Assembly: GCA_948099385.1 (NCBI GenBank)
Contig: CANUEZ040000113.1
Coordinates: 4,290,501-4,354,500 of the forward strand
Origin: Fasciola hepatica
Lineage: Eukaryota; Platyhelminthes; Trematoda; Plagiorchiida; Fasciolidae
Reading direction: 5' to 3'
DNA length: 64,000 nucleotides
Shown here: positions 11,420-23,020 of the stretch, piece after piece
Layout of the letters: each line of letters begins with the position of its first letter
Position numbering within the stretch: position 1 is the stretch's first letter
Notes under the pieces: generated by a model
Told to the model about the DNA's origin: nothing
The model's input: the letters and a program-made list of their open reading frames with translations, nothing else
The model's database searches: none
Translations under genes and position numbers: made by a program

Positions 11420-12110
11420 AGTGTGGAACAGGCGACTACTGTGGCCAGTAGCCTCAGTCGCAGCTACCCACTGGCTTCCTTGTTCCCCTGATTGGCTGGT
11501 GTCTCAGAACGACGCCGATGATAATAATAACGAGGAGCCTCAGTTGATGATGGCTGAACCGGGATTCTTATACGGATACTACTGGGAGATCCGTTCTAGC
11601 GAAGATGTCTGGTAGGTGGTGCTTCTGTTGGGCGTTTAAATGACGATATACTGAGTACCTCGACTGTTGAACAAGATCGGGTAAGTGGCGGTTAAAAACG
11701 GCACTGATCGGCTCAGATCGGCAGGAAGTAGCCTTACTGACCTTCGAACTATTAGTTTCCCAAATTGTGTCGGCAGTCTCCGTAAGTCCATCGAGACATT
11801 TCTCTGTGGACAAGCAAAGTACCTATTGCGTATCACTGGAAAGAAGCTTCCGCCATATGTGCTTCAGGTGACTATTGTTGATCTTAGTAGTTCTTAAAGA
11901 GTAAGCTAGTGCCGGAAAATTTGTGAAAATTTATATTTCCAAGTTCCGTGTCAGTAAACAACTGAACAATTAGCTGTTTGTCAGACAAGGCAACCCGGCT
12001 AATGACGGCTACTTTTATCCGTTCGTAAGGATTGGGGTCAGCTGATCCCAACACATCTTGTACTTTGGCCACGACCAGGCAGTGAAATCTGACTTTCTAC
12101 GGTCGTATTA
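11420..12110 (-). pseudogene. gypsy Gag remnant
   Basis: Gag packages the element RNA in cytoplasmic particles. The start of the visible region (12072-11884) contains VLGSADPNPYERIK followed by SDKQLIVQLFTDTELG, which fits the flatworm gypsy Gag pattern (L.S..P..Y..L... then L..LF...ELGD..PSQ). The next frame (11813-11568) continues with LDGLTETADTIWE, matching the L..LA..AD.I helix. At about 11530 the finger reads YYYHRR, then shifts frame, so the CHCC knuckle is broken and its last cysteines are not evident. At least two frameshifts separate the pieces. Confidence 0.7.
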
Positions 12111-12659
12111 CGCAGAGCAAAATTTACTTCTAGCTGCGTAAATCTGGTCTAGGGATTACTTTCCCAGAAATGTGCAAAAGGGGCGTCAAGTGAATCTACC
12201 TCAGCTTCAATAAATGGTAAAATAAAAAGAAATGACTTGAATGCGCCAAAATACCTATACAGTGGAAAAAAATGAAAAATCTGATTATTAAACAGAAATT
12301 ACCCCAGACTAGATACGATAAAATGGTACACCATTACCCGAGGTTCTACAAAACAAAAACACGAGATAACACGACGGGCAGTGTATTTTATCGAACAAGT
12401 ATAAATGTCAGAGCGAGGCCGGATACAAAGCTAGTTAATGGAGATGGGATTCAACCGGCAACAAACAGAATTGTCTAAAATGTGCTTTTCAATTGACGGA
12501 AGCTAATTGTCTTCACAGCATGCGGACAAACAACAAACAGCCGTATGACATGGAACATTGTACAAACTGTTTAGAGCTAATTACTATTTATCTGTTCTTG
12601 TCTAGAGCAATTTATTAGTGAGTTTATACTTGAAAACTCAGTCACCTTCGGGTAGCTAA
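12111..12659. other. Between gypsy (-) and PLE (+): no gene recognised
   Basis: The 5' LTR of the minus-strand gypsy element should lie here if present, but I see no repeat partner near 8.4 kb. Open frames are short and unsupported. Confidence 0.35.
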
Positions 12660-13065
12660 TAGTCTTTACTTCTCCAGTGAAAAGTGAAAAGACAGACTTC
12701 CTGGGCTGATCTCTTCTGTGATCATTTACTCGTTCAGTTGCGAATGTGGCGTCTTCTACATTGATCATAAGGGTAGGCTTGTGTCTCGATACAATAATGA
12801 ACAGTACCTGCGATGGTTGAGTTACGGGAAGACTGGTGTGATTGCCAGATCGATTCTGGACCATTTGATGCTCAGTGGACACACGATCGATCCAGAAAAT
12901 TTATTCAAGGTCATAGACCGGATTCAACCAAATCCATCAAAACCATTTGGAATTTGAACCTTAGCAACGGCACAGACGGTCGCCATTCGCCCACTGAATC
13001 CTGAACTACATGCACATGAGCAACTAATCCATGTTCTTCAGCTGCCCTGGCCAAGACCGGAGGCC
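12660..13065 (+). pseudogene. Penelope-like element fragment: GIY-YIG endonuclease
   Basis: The piece PVKSEKTDFLG at about 12675 fits the linker. It is followed by YSFSCECGVFYIDHKGRL (12725 on), the PLE C.CG..YIG.T.R.L start of the nuclease with the Gly of YIG replaced by Asp, then NNEQYLRWL where the family has EH.PRWL (His to Gln), ARSILDHLMLSGHTIDPENLF (the HL..SGH block) and, past a stop at about 12955, TAQTVAIRPLNPELH and QLPWPRPEA, matching the (A)EA.AI....P.LC and LPW C-terminal landmarks. Two signature residues are changed, so it is inactive. No reverse transcriptase part precedes it. Confidence 0.75.
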
Positions 13066-15089
13066 ATGAATTGCCGAACGAACTCCGAAAACCCTCCTCA
13101 GTGGCCAACTGTCACTGTGGAAGTTTAACTTTCTCCACGCACACACACATACACACACAATCGAGACTTTTCTCCCCATGTCCCCTCCCTTCTATTTCAC
13201 AACCCCAAGATAATGACCTTTATTCAGGCCATAGCCAACGAATTCCACCTTTATCTCACCCAAGCTAACGACAGGAACACCATGGTTAAAAGCGATTTTT
13301 TGGTGTTAGCCCAATTTACCAACTTTCTTGAAATATCTGTTAGTTGATTCTTTCAGAGACTAATTCTACTTTGGGGTGCTGTTATGTATTACAGCCTTGC
13401 TCTTGAAGCTAGGCTGCTTATCACTTTAAAAAATGTTTTAATGAGTGGATTTTAATGTCACCTCAGTATCGAGTTTCCTTCCACGGTGAAAGTTTCGGGC
13501 TTAGTGAAGATGTAGACTAAGTAAGAAAATACGCGTTTATAGCGGAATAGTGCGGTTGATGAGGAAATATGTATTTGACAACATTGGGGTGAACTTGGAT
13601 GAGCGTCGAAGCCTGAATGGCATGGAAAATGTATTGCCGAAAAATGTTTACCGGAAGAATGGAAGATGTTTAGAAACAGACTCAACCTAACCACTCTGTA
13701 GTGACAGCTATCTTCGTTCATTCTTTTAACACATTTATTGTTTAACTGAATGCTGAATGCCAAGTGCGGTTGCCATTAGACCGTTGCTCTTGTGCACGCT
13801 CCCAAATACAAGCTAACCACTATCTCTCCCAATTGTACTCTCGTTCTCATGGGTCGTTGAGAGTACCTTTCTGGTTAACGTATTCGTACGGTGCCGAGCA
13901 TTATGGTAACGTGTAGGTGTTGCGCGTATTATGAAGGACCGAAGAACATGTTTAATAAGGAAACCGCGAAGTAAGGTTAACCAACCTTACAACTCTGTAT
14001 CGCAGCATAATGGTTCCATAAGTGCTCTCATTAGTATTCACTGATTCTTGTAAACAACTGTATACATTTTCGTCAAAAATTGGATACTGAAATCTCCTCA
14101 TGAAGTGATCTGGGGAAAGACCGAAGAAATGGTCAATGAGGCTAACAAGGGATTTGGTTTAGATTTTCTATACTTGTCTTTGTATGGGTTGGGTACGGCA
14201 CCTGTGTGAGTATATTCCAGAAGGAATGAGTCAAAAAACTTTATTAACAAAAGTGATGAACATGACAGGAGTACAAGTTAGTTGGGAATGTGCGTGGTCT
14301 GGGAGGATATTTTATGGAAATTTTCTCGCACGCCTCTTGTATAAGTTTTCATTGGAGTCTGTTTTGAAGTTGTTCGCAGACCCGAGTCCTAAAGCAAAAT
14401 GCTGTCAGCTTCACAGTATCTTTGAACCGTTCATCACAAGCCGTCAGATCATCAAAACCAAAGGCAGCACCGTTTTTTTAGTACTATAGTGATAAGTCGA
14501 CCACTGCCGTCTGCCACTTGTTTGACTGCACATTTCGCGCACGAGGCAACTGCTAGCCCTACTTCAAACACACTTCCCCGACACAAAATCAGTGTGCTGT
14601 CATTGTACTTAGGCCCAGTGAGAATGCACGTGGTTGGCTCTCCATGGTCTCTTTTCGTTGATCTTCTTGATAAATGCGAAACTAGAAGCTGAAAGACTGT
14701 ACTTCCAATAACTGATGACCCCGTTCTATTTATAATATTTTTTAATTAATTGCACCCAGGTGACCTATCCATGTCACGTCTACGTTAGATTTTTTCGTCG
14801 TGTGTATATAGATAGATACCTCAATTAGAAACCTTCAGCTGCATAAGCATTTTTTTGAAGGCAAAACCATATCCTTTTTGTTTTCTGATCGTCAAAGTGG
14901 AGTCGATCAATGTTCATTCGTGTTCTTGCAGGCTTTCCCATATGAGGAGTAGCCAACAATATCTTAGAATCCCAACCTAGTTTATTTCCATAGCAAACCT
15001 CTTTTTTGTGACGAGCAGAGGGCGTAAACCTGATAGCAAATGGGAGGGCCAGGCAACACACATGAAAATACCGCCTAACGTACCGGAGG
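13066..15089. other. Unassigned sequence between PLE and gypsy (+)
   Basis: A short (CA)n run lies at 13138-13162. A 101-codon frame at 13458-13763 (minus) and another at 14184-14489 (plus) have no recognised motif. The 5' LTR of the plus-strand gypsy element would be expected just before 15090 but I could not identify it. Confidence 0.35.
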
Positions 15090-15930
15090 ATCCGGAGGTT
15101 CCATCACCTTTCTTGAGTCTCTTTTCCTGGACTTCCGCATATCTGGCCAGGTAACAAAATACAATAAAACGCTCTCGGCTATCCCAGTCAAATTTATTAC
15201 GCAATTCACGGATATAGTTACGAACCCCACCCTCCACATACAAAGCGTACGACACACTCTGAGAAACTCTCCCAGGCACCTGGCAGCGTCGGAAGAGAAA
15301 TGTATCCGGCATGTTCTCCCCGAAATCTAACTGGGGATATGACACCCTCACAGTTATTATGGAAAATGCGTTCTTTAGTAGGCACGAAGTCCATAGACGA
15401 TGCAATTCTGTGTCAAATATGGATTCAATAACATCCACCGCATTTTCAAATCATAGTGTCCTTTCTAATACAAGGCTGACCTTTAGATAAGTGCGCCTAG
15501 GCTACGGACAGAATCCTCGAGCAAGCAGATGCATTTGTTCCTTAGTCCCACGCATTCGTCAACACCACCGCTACCCCTCTAGATGCTGTTGTTAGCCCTG
15601 TGTCAACAATCACTCAACACAACGCACCTAGTGGCAACACTGACATTCAAGCTTTGCGTCCAGGGGTTCGCTTTTTAATACATCTAGTCGAACAGCACGT
15701 GACCACCATCAATAGAGTACGCTCAAGAAGCCAAAGCGGTCTCCGCTTTACACTGAGTGCACGGAGAGCATACTCTCAATCCGGCAAGTGTTGCTGTCAC
15801 CCCGTTTCGGGTCCCAGGCTCGCGAAGACGAGGAGCCCTGTATTTACCGCGCCTACCAGGGAGACTGTAAGGCTGAGAGGTGATGGCGACGATCTCCTCG
15901 GGCTCTCCGGTCCCTAATCACCTCATACAC
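15090..15930 (+). pseudogene. gypsy Gag remnant with CHCC-type finger
   Basis: In order: LFLDFRISGQVTKYN (15120-15165; family F..R.I..Q.TKY), ASEEKCIRHVLPEI (about 15286), then after a one-base shift GDMTPSQLLWKMRSL (family ELGD..PSQLLR+M+.L), SIDDAILCQIWIQ, PPHFQIIVS and ATDRILEQADAFV (15490). A stretch rich in RSRS follows, then the finger CCCH at about 15790, a one-base frameshift, and RFGSQARE...PCIY, which matches C..H.RFG..A..C..PC except that the third Cys reads Glu or Asp in this copy. Stops occur at about 15475, 15490 and 15545. Confidence 0.8.
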
Positions 15931-16160
15931 GTGACAGACAAAACTACCGGCTTGCTTTTCCTAATCAACTCGGGTGCTTAGGTCATTAAAATACCAGCTT
16001 CAAAACGGTTCACAGTCTTTCCATCAGCTCGGACACTGCAAGACGATAAAGGCACTTCCGTCCCGACATACCACAGTCAACTTCTCACTTTAGACCTTCA
16101 ACCGCGTCGTCCTTTTCCGAGGGTCTTCATCGGTGCCCAAATGCTCCAGGCTATCGTAGG
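15931..16160 (+). pseudogene. gypsy aspartic protease remnant, catalytic Asp replaced
   Basis: At 15946-15981 the frame reads TGLLFLINSGA followed by a stop. Family members have (R/F)(F/L)(L/I)(V/I)DTGA here, so the catalytic Asp is Asn and Thr is Ser. The change from GAC to AAC is a single G-to-A transition. Downstream (about 16085) there is LDLQPRRPFPRVFI, which fits the middle of the domain. Confidence 0.7.
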
Positions 16161-16479
16161 TTGAAGTATTTAGGAAAGTCACGACTTGGTTTTTGATTCC
16201 GGTAAAAGACAAATGGTAAATCCAGCTATGTCAAACTTCGCTGTCGATTCCCTGATTCATTTCCAGTCACAAACAATCCTCACGCCAATCCCCACATCCG
16301 AACCGGAATATGACAGCCCCTTCAATGAGTACCTTAACCTCGTCCACCCAAACAACAGCCTACCTTCAATCACTACTGAAGTGGAGCACCACGTCGTCTC
16401 ACCGGAACTCGGTCCACTCTCGACCCCACTGGTTAGCTCCAGACAACCCCCGCGTAACCCACGCTCAGTTCCAATATAT

Positions 16480-17160
16480 GTTAATCTGAGAACTATCCGG
16501 CCTTCAAACAGTTCATGGGCGTCACCATTATACGTGGTCCCAAAAAGGTTACCTGATTTCTGTAGACCGTGATGAGATAATAGCTCGCTCAACAGAGTGA
16601 CCGCTCCGGTCTAATATCCTATTCCGTACATCACGGACCTCACAAGTGGATTAGGTGGTAAAGTAATTTTCAGTCGAATCGACCTGGGGCGGACACAACT
16701 AAATACCAGAAGCTGAAACAAATATCCCCAAAACAGCGGTAATAACTCTTCTCGGTCTTTCAGGGAATGTCTTTTAAACTTACCAACGCAGAGTAAACTT
16801 CCCAGCATGTCATCGATGTGGTAAGCAGTAGTTTAGATTTTGCATTCGTTTATCTAGACGGCATCCTGGTCACTAGCTCATATGAAGAAGATCATCTAGC
16901 ACATCGACGCACTATTTGTGATCGCCTATCTCAACTCGGGGCGATGAACAGTGTTAAAAGTCTGTATTAGGCTTCGACTCCATCGAATTTCTAAGTCATA
17001 AGGTTATTTCCACAAGGATCACACGACTGCAACAGAAAGTACAGGCTATCCTAGACTACCCAAGACCAACGTCGTGCAAGCAACTGCGGCCTTTCTATGG
17101 CTTGGTCGACTTTTACCGGTATTTCATTCCACAGTGCGCTCAGCTAATGCAAACAATCAC
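16480..17160 (+). pseudogene. gypsy reverse transcriptase remnant
   Basis: SSWASPLYVVPKR (16510; family SPWASPLH.VPKK), NRVTAPV-stop-YPIPYITDLT (16595-16640), VIFSRIDLGR (motif A, about 16665), FAFVYLDGILV at 16839-16871 (motif C, YLDG for YxDD: second catalytic Asp to Gly), FDSIEFLSHKV and the thumb FYRYFIPQCAQLM (about 17115). Between motif A and C the sequence is strongly shifted, with many stops. Confidence 0.82.
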
Positions 17161-17199
17161 AGATCAATGGTAAGGCGAAGCGAAGCAACTAGTTTTCAC

Positions 17200-17640
17200 A
17201 TCAGCCACGAGACGCATTTGCTACGCTGAAGCAAGCTATCAGCAACATAGCCTCATTGTGACACCTAAAATCAATAGCCCCAAATGCTTTGATCACCAAA
17301 GCATCAGACAAAGCAGCTGTCCTGGTACTGCATCAATATTTATCAGACACTTGACAAGCCGTTGCATTTTTCTCCAAAAAGCTACAGCCGGCCTAATCTA
17401 GGTATAGCCCCTTTTACTATTATATCCTTGTTAATTACTTAAGAGTTCGTCATTTTAGGGACATCTTACAAGGACGTAAATTCATGGTCTACACAGACCA
17501 AAATTCAATTATCCACGCATTGCGTGCCACCACGGACAGGTACTCTCCCAGAGAGTCTAGACATCTGGATTACACCTCTAAATTCACAAGTGATGCACGT
17601 CCCATCTCAGGTGTCGATAATCGTGTCACAGACTTTGCAC
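17200..17640 (+). pseudogene. gypsy RNase H remnant
   Basis: ITKASDKAAVLVLHQYL (17290) matches the (L/T)(T/V)DAS..A.GAVL.Q motif except that the catalytic Asp position is Lys. QAVAFFSKKLQPA follows (family PLAFFS+KL.PA), then FMVYTDQNSI (17485; family (F).+TDH..L, His to Gln). Two stops interrupt it. Confidence 0.72.
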
Positions 17641-17679
17641 GTTGACCTTATAAGACCTTTGACTCTGTCGAAACGTAGC

Positions 17680-18590
17680 ATATAACTCTTTACTTGCGTA
17701 GATCGCTTCACCAGATGGTCGTTAGCTGTACAACTGCACAACGCAGTCAGGGAAACAATCGCCGTAGCTTTCTTGGAATACTGGGTTGTAGCACTTAGTT
17801 GTTTAGTCGTGGTTATCACAGACTGGGGCTCACATTTCGAGGGAGCCTACAGTGGTCTTCTGCAATGTTTAAGCACCCGTCACATTCATACCACAACTTA
17901 CCACCCATCAGCAAACGGTATGGTAGAATGTTTTCATCGGGAACTCAAAGCAGTCTTTGCAGCTCACAGAAACCCAGGTTGGCGTGAGTCACGGCAGCTA
18001 GTACTCCTAGGTTTCTACAACATTCTAAGTGTCGATCTGCAAACCTCGTCAGCCAAACTCACATTAGGTTGCGTGCTTTGACTTTCTGGTGACATGGTAG
18101 CCCCCAAGTCCATTGTCACTTTCGACTACTTTGATTATCTCACTAGGTAAACGCACCGGATGCATTAGTTAGACCTTCCCACGGTGCGGCAGCAACACAC
18201 AAGTATTTATGTACACTCACATCTTTAAGACGGTTTGCTTGTTTCCCTTAGGACAGAGACACCCCCTCCTCAGAAATCTGTCTACTTTGGCCCCCACAGG
18301 GTCCTGAGCCGTCCGTAGAGATCACTCGTCATTGGTCATAGCGGCAGAAAAGGTACGGTTACCAAGAGGCCTACTTAAACCACCTTTTCTGGTCGACTCC
18401 ATTCCGTCTGGTTTCATCTCGTCGAATTTGTCAGGACCAGCATCTACGGGAACGGCACTTCATACGCCGACCATGCTAACGACAGTGATGCAATTGGCGG
18501 ACCGCCTAGACACAACCCTCAACACAGAGCCATCTCCCCAGATTTCCAGTCGCGACCCTGTGGTCAAAAAATTTGTCCGTTTTGCATAAA
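17680..18590 (+). pseudogene. gypsy integrase remnant
   Basis: CVDRFTRWSLAVQL (17695; first catalytic Asp), VITDWGSHFEGA (17815; second Asp) and TYHPSANGMVECFHRELKA (17900-17955; catalytic Glu) sit in one uninterrupted frame up to a stop at 18081, with the Asp-to-Glu spacing expected of retroviral-type integrases. A C-terminal piece continues in frame from 18332 to 18589. All three catalytic residues survive, unlike the reverse transcriptase and protease of the same copy. Confidence 0.82.
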
Positions 18591-21500
18591 ATGCACTTTC
18601 CAGTTTATACAAAACTCTTACGCTTATTATAAAAAAGACTCTTTCACGTGCTTTATTTTCCTCACGTGATTTTGCTGCTCACATGAAGTTTGTTCCCACA
18701 CTACAGCCACCTAAAATTTTTATTGCTGTACAACGTTTGGTTAATATTCTGCCCAGTCGCTCTCAGGACACCGTTACTAAAAGCCCGCAGTTTTATAGAA
18801 GATCCGCTCACCTATTGAAAAACACTTTCTCCAACGACACAAACCCAGATGACCACTGGTAAGTTTTCGCGTTTATGATCCACTACGCTCGAACGAGGTA
18901 CCCACACACAGGACACATGAATTACCGGAAAGACGTGCCACAATACCCCTTTACCAAGCTGAACCCGTGCATGTCATTCACTTGGGTGAGCAGAAAGAAG
19001 AGTCCACTAACATCGTCATCATAAATAGCGGAAAATCCTATCTCCCACTTTGGACCTTCGAGGATTTTCGAGTTGAGTAGCCAGCTACTGTGAACCTCCC
19101 AGGGTCTGGCTTCGTGTTCTAACTGCCACACTCTACTGTATGCAACTATATGTTCTCTCTTTGCGGTATTTGTTTCTATGAGCGGTCTAATTTGCGGAAT
19201 CACTGTCAATAACACCTGCTGCTTTGTTGTAGTAGTCCAATACCCTTTTTTCTATTCCCATCTATTGGTACACGGATCTTTTCACGTAGTTTTGAGGTCA
19301 AATTATCTCAAGAGATTCAAGAAGCACGGCTTACAAGGTCAAAAACCCACGGTGAATTGCCCTGAGAAAACCGCCAAGGAGATCGGTTAAAATCACTGGA
19401 ATTAAACTAGTGATAGAAGATTTGGGAGATGGAAATAAATATAAAAGTCTATTCACGCTGTGCTGCCCGGGGTGTATCGTATTCTAGTTTACCGTTTGAA
19501 ATTCCCACTCCGAATCACGCTTGATTTCACTAGCAGGGCTTTCCGCATGCACATACTCCTGGAGGCAGTCCCCAATGCAGCCACCGTCGATTGTGTTCGC
19601 GTTGATTCGGTAACCGGATCCAGTGGATTGCTCTCGTATCGGACACCCCTACTCTCCCTCGTGCTTGTCCGTTTACTCGCCCCCACGGTGTCACACATTT
19701 TCCAGCATTGTTTCTATGACAAGATTGATAGATGTTATCTACCTATGCACCAACTTACTCATCTACACTGCTTCGCACGTTTACCAGCCTAAAATTACCG
19801 TATGAACTATTTCTTTGACCTGCATCTGTGCTCGGTCGTTGTGTTGACCGTATCTGTCGTCTCACTCGTCAAGGAACTCTCCTATTTCGTGTCAGTCTAA
19901 TCAAACTCTGTTATTCTTCTGTTTCCATGACCATCTGAACAATTCTATGCACTTTCATTCGTATCTGCATTTGACCGATTCGTGGAACTTATCGTGCTGC
20001 TTACCACCCTAACTGTTTTTCATAGTGTCTTCATTGTCGTTTAAAGTTCATGCCTTTCATACCCACCGTGGTCTGTTCAATGAATGTTTGTGTTGTTGGT
20101 TTGTTCGGACCATCTTTACTCCTTTCCTTCCCTCCTCCTTTGTGTCCCAGGTCTTGAACTGCCTTTCTACACTGCCACAATCATTGATCGCGAGTGGTCA
20201 TTCTTCTCCTGTCATATAATGACCCACTCCTTTGTCGATGGTTGGACTTGGCTCTCACCCTGGCCTGCATGCGCCTGCCATCCCTTTTGACGGGGGATAT
20301 GAGCTTCCCTGACTGCTCTGTAAGCTGAAGCCAAACTGTTCACAAATTAAGGTGTGTTCATTAGTACTTGACTGTTATTCCTGTATAGTACGTGGAGTTT
20401 GCCGACTGCGCATCCTCCGACTGAGAATTCGTGGTTCTTTCTTTACGAGTCACTCAACCGTGGGGTTTCTGAAAACAGAATGGCCTCACTTTTCTTATAT
20501 AAAACAGGATATGGGAAAGAGGTTCAAGGAAGATTGGTGTCAGTAGAAGCATTAAGATATCTGATTAAGTTCCTATGGGCTAGATGGTCAGTACTGAACA
20601 CTATTGGTCCAGAACAGAAGAAAGATCATGATGGAGTACAAATGTATTCAACTTATTGAGAATAAACAGCGTGGCGAACAAGCTCGTTTTCAGTTATTCG
20701 TACTCATACCAATACACAACAATATATATGACTCACAAAATAAGAACGGAGAATGATAATACAAATCTGTCTCTGCACTTGCGTGTGTGCATGTGAAGTT
20801 GATCACAGTGTGGAGTGTTCACTTGGTTCGGGACCATGACGTGGGCCACGGAAGCTTAAGTGCTTGCACAAATTGTTTCTGAGCGCACAGGGGAGGATGG
20901 TAGAGACGAATACTCACGGCTTCGGCTGTGACTAAAATGCGACACTTGACAAGTCTCGATTGCTTTCCTCGAACTTTGTAAATGGTGCGAAAGCAATATG
21001 GACTGATGATTCTTCATGCTGTCTCAAAGCTGAGCCCACCATCGGAAGCCATAGAGTCACTCACTACACAGTTGTTTCGCCCGGCTACCGCACATATTCC
21101 CCAAACAGGCGGGACGGCAAGAGGCGAACTAGGGATGCATGATTGTAAGTTAAAAAAAGTTACCCGTAAACTAACTGGACTGGTTTGCTCAGCCGTATTT
21201 TTTTACATTACTACTGTTAGCTGAAAGAGTTCAAAGTCGGATCAAACATGGTGGAGGAATTTTGAACGCGGGTTATATTGATGGAAGATGGACAAGAATC
21301 ATGAGAGTCGGAAACTGCTTGACATAAAAAGTAGTTTTAGGATATTTGTCAGATAAATCATTAATGTTATCATAAAGTGAGTAGGACGATAGCACCCCGA
21401 AGACTACCCGTGTTACTAACCAAGAATTCCGAAAAAAAGTTAATTAACTGGGTTCACTGAAGTATTTCAGAAGAATACTCAGTGGTCCGTTCTGATTTGC

Positions 21501-21899
21501 TTTAACTGATTATTCACATGATCCGGTCGTCTGTTCCCATCCGCATTTTCCGCATCTGCTATGGTAAACTAGTCACTTGCCTATGACCTTGACCATTATT
21601 TGATCATGTGTTAGTGCTTACTATTGTTTGCTTTCGGTTGATCATTCTGTTGTTTACACTGTGATTTTGCTGCCGCTTCTTCAATGAACCCATTATTTGT
21701 TTCATCTTCTGTTTTGTCTGAAATACCATTAAGTACAAAGCTTACCAATTTGGAATGGACAACAAACAGAATCAAAAGTTGAACATAAGCCCCGAGAAAC
21801 ACCCAACAGTTTCTGTCAAGTCTTTCAAATGCTGGAAAATAGAGTGAATCAGCTTGAGAACGGGATCAACGCACGGTACTTCCACTGGGTTTACATGGA
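18591..21899. other. Unassigned sequence downstream of gypsy (+)
   Basis: The 3' LTR should start here but no matching copy upstream was seen. Open frames such as 18922-19215 (minus, 97 codons) and 19460-19792 (plus, 110 codons) read plausibly as protein but show no known motif and lie where an LTR is expected, so I do not call them. Confidence 0.35.
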
Positions 21900-23020
21900 G
21901 ATTCTAAGGAGTGTTAGAGAGCTCCAATGGTGGAATATTGTCAGCAAAAGAACAAGTGATCGATCAGTTCAAGACCAGATGACGTAATGGCTGTCGGACG
22001 AAAATCTTTATATACTTCTAGATAGACTCGCAAGAGCTGTAGCTCCATTCGGTGTGCGCTTTGCACCTTCAAAGTGTAAAGTGATGTAGCGAGATTGGAC
22101 GTCAAGGATTCCGAACTTGGTGCTCCATGATGAGGATCTAACAATCGTTGATCGCTTTAGTTACCTCGGAAGCAGCGTGCAGACGAATGGAAGGACCGTA
22201 GTAGAAGTGAGCACGTGTATATCCAAAGCTCTATTGGAGTACGCTGGACTAAAGCACTTGTGACTCCGACCTGATTTTTCACTGAAGTTGAAAGGTCGTG
22301 TGTACTGCGCCGCAGTGGGTCCAGTTTTGTTGCATAGTTGAGAGACATGGGGTCTGCTCGCGGAAGATATTCGTCGCCTTCAGGTTTTAGACCACAGATA
22401 CTTGTGTAGTATCTCTAAGATTTCATGAAATGATTGAGTGAGAAATGCTGAGGTCAGAAATCGAGTACTGGGCACAAATTCAGAGAATATTCTATCACAG
22501 CGTATCCAGCTTAATGTACTTCGTTGGTTGGGGAACGTGTTACGTATGGCAAACCCACGGCTACCGTACCATGCCCTGTTTTCCTTCCCTCCTAGGGAAA
22601 GGAAGAAACCATGTGGAATTCAACAGATAACGTGGCAGCGAGGAATAAAAAAATGTACAGCAAACTTCGGAAAAGTGGAAGCCTCATCTCGTGATTAGAA
22701 TCCAAAAGATCCGTCATTCGGTTGGCTGGATACACTGAAGAATATGGTGGCGAACCGTGAACAGTGGCGATCGTGTTGTCATTTTCTATCTAATCAGAAA
22801 GATTGATCAATGTACATGTGTACGGTTGGGCTGTGTGTTCCGAGTGTTAGCTACTACTGTGCACTTTCCTTTTACCGCCCGTGTGAGTCCACTCCCTGTC
22901 CATCTTGTATATTCATTCCTCTTATTTCCACGTGCAACATGGCGAGAAAGGCAGTGGTCAGTGGGGCTTGCCCTACTGTTTGAAGCTGCACGATGATGAT
23001 GATGATGACGACGATGATTA
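21900..23020 (+). mobile_element. RTE-like non-LTR retrotransposon, 3' half
   Basis: From about 21975 to 22580 one single reading frame can be followed through about six in-frame stops. It reads LARAVAPFGVRFAPSKCKVM, DWTSRIPNLVLHDEDLTIVD, FSYLGSSVQTNG, KGRVYCAAVGPVLLHS, ETWGLLAEDIRRLQVLDHRYL and VLRWLGNVLRMANPRLPYHA, then in a shifted frame NREQWRSCCHFLSN at about 22750. These are the characteristic C-terminal blocks of flatworm RTE-like LINEs (PSKCKV, F.YLGS, LRWLGHVLRM, NR.QWR.CC). Just upstream at about 21975 the catalytic pair appears as PDDV in another frame (family YADD). About 180 bases of 3' untranslated sequence lead to an (ATG)n tail. The stops are mostly CGA, CAG or TGG decayed to TGA or TAG. 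Confidence 0.82.
22991..23020 (+). repeat. (GAT)n tail of the RTE-like element
   Basis: A run of GAT/GAC triplets directly follows the 3' untranslated region of the LINE. Short tandem 3' tails rather than poly(A) are usual for RTE-like elements. Confidence 0.7.

Larger units (their letters stand above)
8397..12110 (-). mobile_element. Ty3/gypsy LTR retrotransposon, CsRn1-like, degenerate coding region
   Basis: The minus strand carries, in the expected order, Gag, aspartic protease, reverse transcriptase, RNase H and integrase over about 3.7 kb. Each domain is recognisable by motif but broken by stops and frameshifts. The Gag finger keeps traces of the Y-Y-H-R-R-F pattern of the CHCC type used by the CsRn1 clade of flatworm elements. 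I could not find long terminal repeats: the 3' side runs straight into a Tc1 fragment. The second gypsy copy at 15.1-18.6 kb belongs to the same general clade but differs clearly in sequence. Confidence 0.85.
15090..18590 (+). mobile_element. Ty3/gypsy LTR retrotransposon, CsRn1-like, degenerate coding region
   Basis: Gag, protease, reverse transcriptase, RNase H and integrase follow each other on the plus strand over 3.5 kb, all interrupted by stops and small frameshifts. Motifs are listed per domain. The Gag finger has the CHCC spacing of the CsRn1 clade. It points away from the minus-strand copy at 8.4-12.1 kb, giving a divergent pair with about 3 kb and a PLE piece between. No LTR pair was found. 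A long minus-strand open frame at 14977-15438 is an antisense shadow of this Gag. Confidence 0.88.

Noticed and set aside
14977..15438. Long minus-strand open frame (153 codons) with a plausible splice donor, considered as a host exon
   Set aside because: The plus strand here reads as gypsy Gag (TPSQLL, SIDDAIL and ATDRILEQADAF blocks), so the minus frame is an antisense shadow.
18922..19215. 97-codon minus frame with protein-like composition
   Set aside because: Lies where the gypsy 3' LTR is expected, with no homology and no strong splice sites.
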